This document shows positions 1 through 8,300 of a stretch of DNA of 30,295 nt, in pieces (the first letter of the stretch is position 1; each line of letters begins with the position of its first letter). A program made the position numbers and the translations under genes. A model generated the notes under the pieces. That model was not told where the DNA came from and made no database searches. It saw only the letters and a list, made by a program, of their open reading frames with translations. The stretch is taken from positions 1-30,295 of IMG/VR virus record IMGVR_UViG_3300002514_000058. One strand, 5' to 3'. The DNA comes from a virus.

Positions 1-491
1 ATCATTACTCTACAGTTGGCACCAATCTTGCGCTTGCCCTTGGTCCCTGCTGCTAAGAGCACAACACCAGCCGACATCACACGACCTAGCCCGTAAGTGT
101 GGATCTCACACTTCTCTTCTGTTTGTCTCATTACATCATAGATAGAGAACATATCAACAGCAGTTCCACCGGGAGTAGAAATGATAAGTTCAAATGGATG
201 GTAGATGGTTGTAGGCTCTTCGCTGCCTTCTTCTAAGATGTCTTCCCTACCCGACTCTTTTAAGATAAGGAAGGCTGAGATAATATCAGTGGCCATCTTG
301 TCGTCGATCTCACCGTATAGTTGAGCTACCCTTAAATCGGATGACGGGGATTGTCGAGGGGCCATAGCTGAGAGCATGGCTTCTAACTCTTCTTGCAACT
401 CTTCCTGTGTGAGTTCTTCTGTCTCTTGTGGGGCCGCCTCCTCCTGCTGGGGCTCTTTACCCTTTTTCTTCTTGGCTATCTTGATGCTCAT
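1..491 (-). CDS. clpP: ClpP-like serine protease (S14), 3' end cut by window
   Basis: The 163 visible residues match the N-terminal part of the ClpP/S14 protease family, the barrel-shaped proteolytic partner of Clp ATPases in the cytoplasm. Residues 57-61 (QLYGE) begin the domain. ISTPGGT (104-110) is the oxyanion-loop motif. RVMSAGVVLLAAG (137-149) holds the nucleophile Ser140. The catalytic His and Asp would lie beyond the window edge, so an intact triad cannot be confirmed. An acidic Gln/Glu-rich extension (about 11-45) precedes the domain and is longer than in typical bacterial ClpP. The ATG at 491 follows a strong AAGGAGG. The gene overlaps the end of the upstream 99-residue gene by 35 bases. 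Phage ClpP-like proteins can act in prohead maturation or alongside host Clp ATPases; the sequence does not decide which. Confidence 0.88.
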   Translation of the reverse strand, partial: MSIKIAKKKKGKEPQQEEAAPQETEELTQEELQEELEAMLSAMAPRQSPSSDLRVAQLYGEIDDKMATDIISAFLILKESGREDILEEGSEEPTTIYHPFELIISTPGGTAVDMFSIYDVMRQTEEKCEIHTYGLGRVMSAGVVLLAAGTKGKRKIGANCRVM

Positions 492-756
492 TGCTTGCCC
501 CTCCTTTTGTAAGTTTAAAAAAAATCTTGCCGCCATCCCAAAGAACGTCGGCCTCTCCTTTTAAATACTTTATCAAAAGATTAAATACCTGTTCTGCCTC
601 TTCATAATTGAGATTATCCCCTTCTTTCATCTCTCCTAGATAATTAATCACTGAGTTTGTTTTAAACGCTTTTGCTGCATAATAAATATTCTCCCTTATC
701 TCAAAAGAACTATCATACATCTTAATAAACTCCATTATATCTTTCTTTGCTAGCAT
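457..756 (-). CDS. Hypothetical 99-residue protein
   Basis: I do not recognise this small protein. It is mixed in charge, probably helical in its first two thirds, and has a Lys/Glu-rich tail. It starts 2 bases after the stop of the upstream membrane-protein gene and its 3' end overlaps the clpP start by 35 bases, so the clpP ribosome binding site lies inside this frame and translation may be coupled. The ATG at 756 has no clear Shine-Dalgarno. An internal ATG at 735 is preceded by AAAGAAAG and is a reasonable alternative start, which would give 92 residues. There is no signal peptide or membrane segment. Confidence 0.6.
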   Translation of the reverse strand: MLAKKDIMEFIKMYDSSFEIRENIYYAAKAFKTNSVINYLGEMKEGDNLNYEEAEQVFNLLIKYLKGEADVLWDGGKIFFKLTKGGASNEHQDSQEEKG

Positions 757-757
757 A

Positions 758-1129
758 TTATTTGTACAATTTATCTACACTTTGAGTCACTTTAGTCCAG
801 TCATAGTTGTTAAGTAACTTAGCATAGTGTTTTGGGTAGACCTCTACCATTTTAAGATAAGTCATTTCTTTCCAAGCGTTAAACGTTGCAGCATCCAACT
901 TCTTGATTAACTCAAGTTGCTCCTCTGGGGTTTCGAACTCTTTCATCGTTTCGTATTTTAATGATTTGATGAATGCAATATCTTGCGACGTGGAGAGGAG
1001 AAGCATTACGATTTGATCCGTTGTGCTTTTTACAAAATCGTAGCTGTGCCCAATGTCCATCACTTTAGCAATGATGCCATAACAAAGAGCCCCGCCAAAG
1101 AAGAGAGATGCCGCTAACCAAAGTTCCAT
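758..1129 (-). CDS. Small single-pass membrane protein, unknown function
   Basis: The 123-residue product begins with a hydrophobic stretch (residues 3-24) with Gly-Gly and Ala, typical of one N-terminal transmembrane helix or uncleaved signal anchor. A hydrophilic, mostly helical region of about 100 residues follows. I chose ATG 1129 because GGAGG sits just upstream (1133-1138); the frame is open to a TTG at 1144 that overlaps that site. I know no family for it. A role at the inner membrane is inferred from the anchor only. It lies directly downstream of a rho-independent terminator (1143-1175), so it depends on readthrough or an unseen promoter. Confidence 0.65.
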   Translation of the reverse strand: MELWLAASLFFGGALCYGIIAKVMDIGHSYDFVKSTTDQIVMLLLSTSQDIAFIKSLKYETMKEFETPEEQLELIKKLDAATFNAWKEMTYLKMVEVYPKHYAKLLNNYDWTKVTQSVDKLYK

Positions 1130-1142
1130 ATTGCCTCCAAAC

Positions 1143-1175
1143 AAAAAAAGGGGGACCCGTTATAGGATCACCCCT
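1143..1175 (-). terminator. Rho-independent terminator after acidic repeat protein gene
   Basis: Read on the minus strand, AGGGG-T-GATCC pairs with GGGTCCCCCT across a 6-base loop (TATAAC). The stem is 10 bp with one bulged T and one G-U pair, and a run of seven T follows. It sits between the stop of the acidic protein gene at 1215 and the next start at 1129. Confidence 0.85.
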
Positions 1176-1214
1176 GTATAATACCAAAAAAACATTAGAA
1201 ATGCAACTGCTATT

Positions 1215-1841
1215 TTACTTTTTGTTTGATTTTGTTTCTTGTGTGAGTCTTTGGATAACACGGGCGTAGACTTCCTCAACAGTATCTGTCTTGGTATCGT
1301 CTCCTTCAAGAGCAAGTTCTTCTTCCTCTTCCTCTGCTTCCAATTCATCACCAGCCATTGGGCCTTCAAGATCAACGTCGGCTTCCAAATCGGCCTCCAT
1401 CTCATCGTCTTGAGATACTTCCACTTCTTGTCCTAGGACATCCTGAAGGGCAGCCTCAAGGGCAGCCATCAACTGGTCAACGGAAACCATTCCGCCGCCC
1501 GGGTCTGACTGTGGCTCTTCTTCTGGTGCGTCTAATGCGACGTCCATTTCCATTTCTTCGTCTTCGTCTTCGAGGGCCGGCTCTTCATTCTCTTCTACAG
1601 CAGTTTCCTCGGAGGCCTCTTCAACAGTCTCATCAGTAGATTCTTCTACAGTTTCGTCTGTGGCTTCTTCGAGTTCTTCTTCTGTGCCTTCTTCTATCTC
1701 TTCTTCAGCAGCTTCCTCAACGGTCTCGTCTGTAGACTCTTGAAGCTTATCTTCAACAAAACTGTCACTAAGGCCGTCGATTGTAGCTAGCTTCATGAAG
1801 CGACGGATAGTGCTTTCGTTTAACATATCGTTCTTTTTCAT
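1215..1841 (-). CDS. Highly acidic Glu-repeat protein, possibly scaffold-like
   Basis: This 208-residue protein has an ordinary N-terminal segment (about residues 5-33, with TIRRFMKLA) followed by an extremely Glu/Asp-rich region. TDETVEE occurs three times (37-43, 61-67, 69-75). A short less acidic helix lies near 117-137, then a second acidic block and a more basic C-terminal tail. Such composition suggests a disordered polyanion. In phages, acidic Glu-rich proteins are often prohead core or scaffold proteins or DNA mimics, but nothing here proves either. The ATG at 1841 has AAGGAGAT upstream. The gene is closed by the terminator at 1143-1175 and preceded by a 93-base gap containing another terminator, so it looks like its own transcription unit. 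Confidence 0.75.
   Translation of the reverse strand: MKKNDMLNESTIRRFMKLATIDGLSDSFVEDKLQESTDETVEEAAEEEIEEGTEEELEEATDETVEESTDETVEEASEETAVEENEEPALEDEDEEMEMDVALDAPEEEPQSDPGGGMVSVDQLMAALEAALQDVLGQEVEVSQDDEMEADLEADVDLEGPMAGDELEAEEEEEELALEGDDTKTDTVEEVYARVIQRLTQETKSNKK
1617..1733 (-). repeat. TDETVEE coding repeats in acidic protein
   Basis: These bases encode residues 37-75 of the acidic protein, where the heptapeptide TDETVEE occurs three times; the last two copies are separated by one residue. The degenerate Glu-rich units between them suggest growth by duplication or slippage. Confidence 0.7.
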
Positions 1842-1906
1842 TTCTAATATCTCCTTGTATTTTGAAAAAATGAAACAAAATCATTAGTAAATAGTAATAT
1901 GAAACC

Positions 1907-1930
1907 CAAAAAGCATTATAAAATTATGCT
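1907..1930 (-). terminator. Probable rho-independent terminator after sigma-like gene
   Basis: On the minus strand AGCAT pairs with ATGCT around an AT-rich loop that can extend the stem, followed by TTTTT. It sits 5 bases after the stop of the sigma-region-4-like gene. The stem is short and AT-rich, so it may be weak. The rest of the 93-base gap (1842-1934) is AT-rich and shows no convincing promoter. Confidence 0.55.
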
Positions 1931-1934
1931 CTTA

Positions 1935-2201
1935 TTAAGTGGATTCGTTTTTCTCTAAAAACTTCTTAAGCCCTTTTCCTGTAATACCTAGTTTGTTCAG
2001 GGCTTTTTCTTCTATTTGCTTCACTCTGACGAAGGATATTCCTAAGCGATTAGCGGATTCTCTAAGGGTCATCCGGCTGTCCGGGTGGTTGTTAACTGCA
2101 ACCACTGTGCAGTTTAGGTCATCGTCGTAATCTATCCACAGCCTGCATTCTTTTTTATTACAACATTGTTTTTTGTTTTCGCACTGTTCAAAGCATTTCA
2201 T
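1935..2201 (-). CDS. Small sigma-70 region 4-like protein with Cys-rich N-terminus
   Basis: Residues 44-72 (MTLRESANRLGIS, then VRVKQIEEKALNKL) match the helix-turn-helix of sigma-70 region 4, which binds the -35 element. The family pattern is MTLxEVGxxLGVTRERVRQIExKALxKL. At 88 residues it lacks regions 2 and 3, so it is not a complete sigma factor. The N-terminus holds six cysteines (C3, C7, C13, C14, C19, C31), a possible metal site. Known phage parallels are minimal sigma-like or co-activator proteins such as T4 gp55, but homology to gp55 is not claimed. The start overlaps the upstream stop as ATGA (2198-2201). It is a candidate regulator of phage or host transcription; a simple DNA-binding role is the alternative. 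Confidence 0.7.
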   Translation of the reverse strand: MKCFEQCENKKQCCNKKECRLWIDYDDDLNCTVVAVNNHPDSRMTLRESANRLGISFVRVKQIEEKALNKLGITGKGLKKFLEKNEST

Positions 2202-2542
2202 AGGTCTGGAAACTCCTGTTCAATAATGTCGAAGATGCTCTCAAGTTCTTCTTCTTTGAGAGCAAATTGTTTTTCCACTTCCCTGCCCTTCTTTCTTAAA
2301 GACTTGCCCTTCCTAAGCCTGCCTTTATTATACTTTTTCTTCTCTTCCTTGACCTTCTCTACATAAGCAATGAGGTTCTCGTCTCCACTAAGGTAGCCAG
2401 TCACGATGTCCCTAAAGAACTCCCCTTGATAAAAGCCATCGTAGTGGAGACGAATGCGTAGGTCGGCATGTCTCTTGTCGGTTTCCTTGAATTGGATTAC
2501 CTTGTTGAGATTGCCATAATCTATCTCGTGCTTATCGCTCAT
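2198..2542 (-). CDS. Hypothetical basic/coiled protein, 114 residues
   Basis: I do not recognise this protein. The first half is mixed, with an aromatic patch around residues 32-47. The middle (about 64-90) is strongly Lys/Arg-rich and probably helical, and the C-terminal 25 residues are acidic (EEELESIFDIIEQEF). A basic centre with an acidic tail would suit a nucleic-acid- or protein-binding adaptor, but that is inference. It starts inside the stop of the IMPDH/GMPR gene (TAATG at 2542), with AAGGAATT upstream, and its stop overlaps the sigma-like gene start, so these three genes are probably translated from one message. Confidence 0.7.
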   Translation of the reverse strand: MSDKHEIDYGNLNKVIQFKETDKRHADLRIRLHYDGFYQGEFFRDIVTGYLSGDENLIAYVEKVKEEKKKYNKGRLRKGKSLRKKGREVEKQFALKEEELESIFDIIEQEFPDL

Positions 2543-3561
2543 TAATTCCTTGACAAGATGTGTGTGTAACTCTCAGCCTGACCCGCTGGTGTTTGGCGGA
2601 TAAATTGTGCCTTGGACTGTAGTTCAACAATGGTTCTTGCGCCCGAGTAGGACATTCCACTTTGGATGCCGCCTCGTAAATCAGCCAAGATATTGTTCAC
2701 ATCCCCTTTGTATGGAATAGTTGTAGAGATACCCTCGGGAGTTGAGGTCTTGCCTCGCCAGTTTACTTGGGCCTCACTTGATGCCATGCCACGATAGACT
2801 TTATATTTCTTGTTGCCGTTGTCGAATACTTGGCCCGGGGCTTGGTCTGTCCCTGCTAGCATTGATCCGAGCATAACAAAATCCGCACCGGCGGCCAGGG
2901 CCTTGACAACATCTCCACTGGTTTTCATACCACCATCAGCAATGATAGGAACGGGACAGCCATACTCAACGCAGTCAATGACAGATTGCAAGGTCGGGAT
3001 GCCATGACCTGATACCAGCCTTGTGGAACAGATGCTCCCGCCGCCGATCCCGACGCGCACACTGTCTGCGCCCCAGTTAGCCAAATCTTTTGCTCCCTCT
3101 CCCGTTGCAACATTGCCGGCCATAATGTGAACACTGCTTCCATGCTTTGCCTTGAGATGTTTAAGGGCCTCGAACATCATATAGTGATGGCCATGGGCCA
3201 CATCAACACACAGGACATTAGCGCCGGCCTTAACCAATTCCTGTGCCCTCTCTTGGTAATCGCCCGTCACGCCAATAGCTGCACCAATAATACCTTGGCC
3301 TTCGGATTCATCCTTCATGTAACCAACTATCTTCGATTGGTCTTCGATGGAATTGTACCTGTGAATGATGCCGAGCCCACCGTTAGCGAACATGGCATAG
3401 GCCATGCCATATTCAGTCACCGTGTCCATGGGGCTGGAGACGATTGGTAAGCTAAGAGTGAGGCCGGCATCCAGCTCATTGCTGGTGTGTAGGGCTTTTC
3501 TGCTTTCAATATCGGAATACTGAGGGACAAGTAACACATCATCAAAACTCAGGCTAGCCAT
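2542..3561 (-). CDS. IMP dehydrogenase / GMP reductase family enzyme, no CBS domains
   Basis: This is a purine enzyme of the IMPDH/GMPR TIM-barrel family, acting either on IMP to XMP (towards GMP) or on GMP back to IMP. The N-terminal FDDVLLVPQYS and SSPMDTVT are family motifs. GNVATGEG (149-156) and GIGGGSICSTR (171-181) surround catalytic Cys178, and ADGGMKTSGDVVKALAAGAD is the phosphate-binding segment. YRGMASSEA precedes a short flap and EG. At 339 residues it lacks the CBS pair of ordinary IMPDH (about 480-500). GNVAT and the C-terminal AGQAES resemble IMPDH, while the length and the short flap without an Arg-Tyr dyad resemble GMPR, so the reaction is unresolved. It shares the nucleotide theme with dut and RNR. 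Confidence 0.85.
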   Translation of the reverse strand: MASLSFDDVLLVPQYSDIESRKALHTSNELDAGLTLSLPIVSSPMDTVTEYGMAYAMFANGGLGIIHRYNSIEDQSKIVGYMKDESEGQGIIGAAIGVTGDYQERAQELVKAGANVLCVDVAHGHHYMMFEALKHLKAKHGSSVHIMAGNVATGEGAKDLANWGADSVRVGIGGGSICSTRLVSGHGIPTLQSVIDCVEYGCPVPIIADGGMKTSGDVVKALAAGADFVMLGSMLAGTDQAPGQVFDNGNKKYKVYRGMASSEAQVNWRGKTSTPEGISTTIPYKGDVNNILADLRGGIQSGMSYSGARTIVELQSKAQFIRQTPAGQAESYTHILSRN

Positions 3562-3925
3562 TGTACAACCTCTCTTTCAAAAGTCTACTCATCTTATCGC
3601 GGGTCTCTTGGGACACAGCATTCTTAGCGCAACCGAGAAGGCTGGCTACCTTAAGTGCTTGTTCTTTTGTGGCGATGAAGGTTGCGTCGGTGTCGCCCTC
3701 TTGATTGAGTTTCAATCCATATTCCCCTACAAGCTTTTTCTTAAGGAACGTAAACTTCTTTTGTGTTTCTCTCTCGGCATAAATACCAAGTTGTTCTTCT
3801 CCCGTCCAGTAGATCTGGTCTGTCTTCATCCCCTTCCTGCTTGGGCTGATCGGGTCACCACAAGCATCTTTCTTGTAGCGTAGGTTGTTATCAATACAGA
3901 ACTGCTTAAATTCCTGCTTCGTCAT
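3554..3925 (-). CDS. Hypothetical 123-residue protein
   Basis: I find no recognisable family. The protein is Lys-rich and hydrophilic with no membrane segment. Its last 30 residues (SQETRDKMSRLLKERL) form an amphipathic basic helix, and that end overlaps the IMPDH/GMPR start by 8 bases. The start is ATG 3925, preceded by TTGGAGGATCCG; the frame stays open to a TTG at 3937, which overlaps that ribosome binding site and is unlikely to be used. The start lies within the 3' end of the zinc-finger gene. The residues around DACGDPISPSRKGMKTD suggest a globular N-terminal part, but I assign no role. Confidence 0.6.
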   Translation of the reverse strand: MTKQEFKQFCIDNNLRYKKDACGDPISPSRKGMKTDQIYWTGEEQLGIYAERETQKKFTFLKKKLVGEYGLKLNQEGDTDATFIATKEQALKVASLLGCAKNAVSQETRDKMSRLLKERLYNG

Positions 3926-4193
3926 CGGATCCTCCAAATACTTTTTCTATGCCCTCGTCAACTTTCTGTTGACAGTCAGGGCAGATTAGGGTTACTCTCT
4001 TCTGTTCTTCACTGACGACTACTCGCCAAGTCATCGCCATGTCTTTACTCTTCTTATCAAAGTCCGCACTACAAACAGAGCAGTTGTCGGGGCGCATACC
4101 GAACATAGACACTTGACGTGTCAAGGTTTCTTGTGCATCCTTCTTTGCCTTGATGTCTTTTTTTCTGCCGACTTTCTTGGATAGCTTGCCCAT
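3906..4193 (-). CDS. Small zinc-ribbon-like protein, unknown role
   Basis: The 95-residue protein has a very basic N-terminus (GKLSKKVGRKKDIKAKKD) and two CxxC pairs (C38/C41 and C71/C74) about 30 residues apart. This is the arrangement of a zinc ribbon or treble-clef finger. It suggests nucleic-acid binding or assembly of a metal-stabilised complex; no specific family is recognised. Its ATG overlaps the dut stop (TAATG at 4193), so it is probably co-translated with dut, and its end overlaps the start of the next gene. Confidence 0.7.
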   Translation of the reverse strand: MGKLSKKVGRKKDIKAKKDAQETLTRQVSMFGMRPDNCSVCSADFDKKSKDMAMTWRVVVSEEQKRVTLICPDCQQKVDEGIEKVFGGSDDEAGI

Positions 4194-4663
4194 TAGCGAT
4201 CACCCGTAGAGCCAAACCCACCTTCGCCTCGGGTAGAGCCATTGTTGAGATTATCCTCGGTGATTTCCTCAATACCACAATGGACGATTGGAACGAGGAC
4301 TGCCTGCGCGATCTTGTCACCGGGCTTGATCTTCTGTGTCTCTACTCCAATATTGTGTAGGTTTACATAAATCTCGCCATCATAGCCGGGGTCAACAACA
4401 CAGGCACCTACAACTAGCTGTCGCTTGGAAGCGATGCCTGACTTGTTCTTAATTTCCAGCATGTACCCTTCTGGGATTTCTGTCTTTAGTCCGGTTGAGA
4501 CAAGGCTGCTTCCTCTGGCCGGGATCCAGTAATCACCATTTTCCTCTGTGCAGACCCCCCGATTGCCGTTCGGACAATAGAATAGGTCCATACCTGCGTC
4601 TGTCCTGTGTGCTCGCACAGGTAGTTTAGCGTTTGCTCTTAGTCTATAAAACTTTAAATTCAT
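4193..4663 (-). CDS. dut: dUTPase (trimeric type)
   Basis: It hydrolyses dUTP to dUMP and pyrophosphate, keeping uracil out of phage DNA and feeding dTMP synthesis. All five motifs of trimeric dUTPases are visible in order: I DAGMDLF (22-28), II NKSGIAS (73-79), III GACVVDPGYDGE (86-97), IV PGDKIAQAVLVP (114-125) and V RGEGGFGSTG (145-154). The length of 156 fits the family. There is a small insertion between motifs I and II (PNGNRGVCTEENGDYW). ATG 4663 has AACAGGAGT upstream, and a good sigma-70-type promoter overlaps the end of the preceding gene, so dut probably heads a unit running through the zinc-finger, IMPDH/GMPR and sigma-like genes. Confidence 0.96.
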   Translation of the reverse strand: MNLKFYRLRANAKLPVRAHRTDAGMDLFYCPNGNRGVCTEENGDYWIPARGSSLVSTGLKTEIPEGYMLEIKNKSGIASKRQLVVGACVVDPGYDGEIYVNLHNIGVETQKIKPGDKIAQAVLVPIVHCGIEEITEDNLNNGSTRGEGGFGSTGDR

Positions 4664-4679
4664 TATTTACTCCTGTTAA

Positions 4680-4708
4680 AATCTAACACACTCACACGCA
4701 CATGTCAA
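4680..4708 (-). promoter_or_regulatory. Sigma-70-type promoter upstream of dut
   Basis: The minus strand shows TTGACA (4703-4708), a 17-base spacer and TAGATT (4680-4685), with dut starting about 17 bases downstream of the -10. The -35 lies inside the 3' end of the 212-residue gene. The -35 is perfect and the -10 matches four of six. Confidence 0.65.
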
Positions 4709-5330
4709 GTGTTTTTTCAATATCATTATTATTAATTAATGTGTAGGTAAAACTGTTCTTATACATCTCAGATGCAACATGACAGATCTCCATAAACTCA
4801 TAAAAGTCCTTGCTGCTCTGAAACACTTGGCAGCCGGCAGACACACCACCAGTATATTCCCTGTCGTCTGGGCCCCACTGACGATGGATGTTGATGCCGT
4901 ACATTCCCTCGTGTATCTTACCTTCGTAGTCTGGTGTCCTGTCCCTGTTGTCGTCGCGCCAGATCTTAACCTTGCCTAATCGTTGACAGAGCGCTGTGTA
5001 TCTTCGCTTGCCTCCGTGGGTGCCGACCTTGTAGACGCCTCGGTATTGGCCAGGGACTAGGATTGCAGAGCCACCCTTGACGATGGGCTTCTTCAAAATA
5101 CTTGTGCCAGGTTCTGTTGTAGCTGCGTATGTATCCACCACCCACCTATTATTAATCTTATAGGCCAAGCAAAGCCAATCGTCAAACTTATCTGCCTTGC
5201 CTGATTGATTGCGAATGCCGACGATGTTTAGGTTATAGTCTCCTTTATCGAAGAAGGCATAACCTTTTGTCTGATATACTTGCCTTAGTCTTTCTATAAA
5301 CTCTAGCGCTTCGTCTTGATGTTTTCTCAT
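4692..5330 (-). CDS. L,D-transpeptidase/YkuD-like phage protein, possible cell-wall enzyme
   Basis: This 212-residue protein carries GINIHRQWG followed by VSAGCQVF in its C-terminal half. That resembles the His...SxGC catalytic signature of L,D-transpeptidase (YkuD) folds, with Cys as nucleophile, although the spacing and context differ from the canonical family. Upstream are ILVPGQYRGVYKVGTHGGKRRYTAL and RDDNRD, which look like a conserved substrate-binding core, and an N-terminal FDDWLCLAYK segment. It has no signal peptide. If it is a wall enzyme it could be a lysin needing a holin or a modifier of peptidoglycan crosslinks; I infer this from the motif alone. ATG 5330 has GGGAGAC upstream. 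It lies 12 bases after the DNA polymerase III gene, an odd place for a lysis gene. Confidence 0.55.
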   Translation of the reverse strand: MRKHQDEALEFIERLRQVYQTKGYAFFDKGDYNLNIVGIRNQSGKADKFDDWLCLAYKINNRWVVDTYAATTEPGTSILKKPIVKGGSAILVPGQYRGVYKVGTHGGKRRYTALCQRLGKVKIWRDDNRDRTPDYEGKIHEGMYGINIHRQWGPDDREYTGGVSAGCQVFQSSKDFYEFMEICHVASEMYKNSFTYTLINNNDIEKTLDMCV

Positions 5331-5342
5331 TTGTCTCCCTTA

Positions 5343-8300
5343 TTAGAGTACGCGGAAGTTGTGATACATGGAACGAGTAGAAAACCCCCACTGGTCGTTG
5401 TGATCTAGCTTGGCCATGTAAGGTCGGTTGACCTGAACGTGATCTTTCTCTGGCTTTACTCCCCAACACCTGATGGTGGTGATAACATTGTTATCATCGA
5501 TGACTTCCAAAACATAATATACCTTGTCGTTCTTGGTCTTCTTGATCGTAACCTTACGAGGAATGAACCACACCAATCCCAACTCCTTATCATACTCGGA
5601 GATAGCTGGCACGCCGTATTCACTTAGTTGTGCTAGCGTGTCCTCCTTGACGACTAGGTTGATTGGGAACATACCAGTTAGGTCTGTTAGATATTGTATT
5701 CTCTCCTCTGTTGAAAAGTCTCCCTCTTCTGCATAGGTCTCTATGTTCTCTAACAAGTGTTGCTTCTTCCTAGGTCTGTCAACTGCAACAGAAGACCAGA
5801 AGTGTTTTGCTCCTGCAAACCTATCATCTTGCAGCGACTTGAGAGCGCCTGACCTACAAAGGACATCGAGAGCTTTCTTGTTGAGTTTTGAATACACAAC
5901 CTCCTCGTGGAACAGGAATTCTTCAATCGTATCGAAAGGCCGATGCATCAGGATTTGATCCATTGCCGAGGCCCCCAACCCTTTGATGGAGGTTAGTGGT
6001 TGAATGAGTGTTTTGCCATCACCACTAATCTCCCAGACCTTGCCGGAGGTATTAACATTGAGTGGCTCGATCCTGAAGTCCATGCTCTTGGCGACACCAA
6101 TAGCCTTTTCTTTTCTGCTATCAGGCTCTTTATCAAGGAACGCTGCCATCCACTCTGCTCGATAGTAGTTGAGCAGCCAAGCGCATTGGAACGACAGAAT
6201 AGAGTAGGATACTGCGTGTGACTTGTTAAAGCCGTAGCCAGAGAAGTACTCGAAGTTGTTCCAGAGTTCCGCTGCTTGGTCCTCAGTCATCTTCTTATTG
6301 ACACAACCCCTCACAAACTTCTTGCGGATCTTCTCCTTATCCTTGGCTCCCTTGCCAGTCCCCTTCTTTGTCAGCAACTTACGGAGCAGGTTGCCCTCGT
6401 CAAGACTGATGTTCTCTCCAAGCTCGTGTGCCAAGGAGGCAATCTGCTCTTGAAAGATAAGGAAACCGTATGTCTCCTTGGTTACATCTTTCACTTGTTT
6501 GTTGATGTAGTTGATGTCTCGGGGATTTTCCTTTGACTTCACATACTTTCTGTCAACATTAGCGCCTAGGGGGCCCGGGCGATAGATGCTAGTGATAGCT
6601 GAAATGTCGATGATGTTCTTAGGCTTCGCCTTCTTACAGAAGTTCTGCGCTCCACTCTCTGTGAACTGGAAGATACCAGCCCACTTGCCTTTGTGAAAGA
6701 TATTCTTGTATACCTTAGAGTCTTTCAAATCAATCTTGTCTGGGTGGAGGTGCTCGTCATAGTAGTCTCGCACATCTTTGAAGGTTGGGTTGGGGTTGTT
6801 GTAGTGCCGTTTGAGGATGTGTCGGATAGCTGTCTCGATCATACGCAACGAGGCTAGCCCCAGCACATCAAACTTAATAAAGCCTAGTGGTTCTAGGTGG
6901 CGAACATTCTGCCCTTCGGACCATGGTGTCTGGATTACTCCCCCACTTCTAATCAGTGGCATGTGTTTATCTAAGTCTTCGCCAACTACCACCCCTCCAG
7001 CATGTCGGCTGGTGCTACGCACTTGGCCGTAGATAACCTTAATGTGGTCCTTGATGTGGGGGTACTTCTCCAAGTAGCCTTGTAGACTGTCCGAGAACTC
7101 CATCAACTCTTCAAAGGTAGGGATATATACACCCGACTTAATACCATGCTTGGCCTTGGCCTTGGGCGTAGCCTCGCTTACCATGCGAGATGTAACCGCA
7201 TTCGCCTCCGCAAATGGGATGTCATACAGTTTTGAGATGTCCTTAACCAGTGACTTCAGTTGCAAGGTATTAAAGTTAGAGATAGGCACAACGGTTGTGG
7301 GGCCCCATTTCTCCTGCATAATCTCTTTGAGTTCCATAGGGCTGGATACATCATAATCAATATCGGGGTAGTCTGTTGCATCCTTCCGAAGAAAACGGGC
7401 GAACTGTAGGCCGTACTTGATGGGATCTACCTGTGTAATCCCCAACGCATAAGCAACAAGTGATCCAGCAGCCGAGCCTCGGCCGGGACCAGCCAGTTGA
7501 TTCTCTGTTGCTGTGTCTGCGATGGCCTTCATTGTAAGAAAGTATTTACTAAACCCTCGGTCAGAAATCACAGAGAGTTCTTCCTCTAGTCTCGCCTTGT
7601 ACTCAGGATTGGTCAAGAGCCCAAGTTTATTGAGACTTTCTAGGCTGGTTGTCTCTAGTGCAGCGTCTGCCGTGTATCCGTTGGGAACAACGAAAGAGGG
7701 AAGTCTTACCTCGTTATCCGGCATAAAATCTTCGATGCGGTTGAAGGCGATGTTGTGCGTCTCAGTAATTGAATCCATAACCAAATCATCATCATATTGC
7801 ACTCCGTTGAGTTCTGTGTAATGTTTATAGCTCTCCCACATCTGATCGCCGTTCTTTGGGTATAGCTCGTAGCCAACCTCTGCTACGCTCTCTGGTAGCT
7901 CGTCCGATAACCATGCTGGCTTGCCTTTTCCTAGGAAGCCTAGGCGTTTGTAGAGTTCCCTATCCTTCCAAGTATCGGGTGTAGGGTAGTGACTATCTGC
8001 CGTGGAGATCAGTTTAATCCCAAACTCCTTGTGCATCTGAATGACTAAGTTGTTAATCATGTGTTGTTTCTTATCTGTGTGCCATTGAAGTTCGCCATAC
8101 CAGCGGTCACCAAAGATGTCTATCATCTTCTTGGTTGTGTCCCTGAACGCGGTAGTACAAGCATTCTCGTCAGTGATACATTCGTTCTCATTGTCCCAGA
8201 ACTTCCAGAAGTTTGCAGCGTACACGCCGCCCATACATGCAGAGGCAGCAATAACGCCTTCGTTGTGTTCCTTCAAAACCTCGTAGTCCACTCGGGGGAA

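Noticed and set aside
3926-3937. Upstream start for the 123-residue gene at TTG 3937
   Set aside because: The TTG overlaps the GGAGG that serves ATG 3925.
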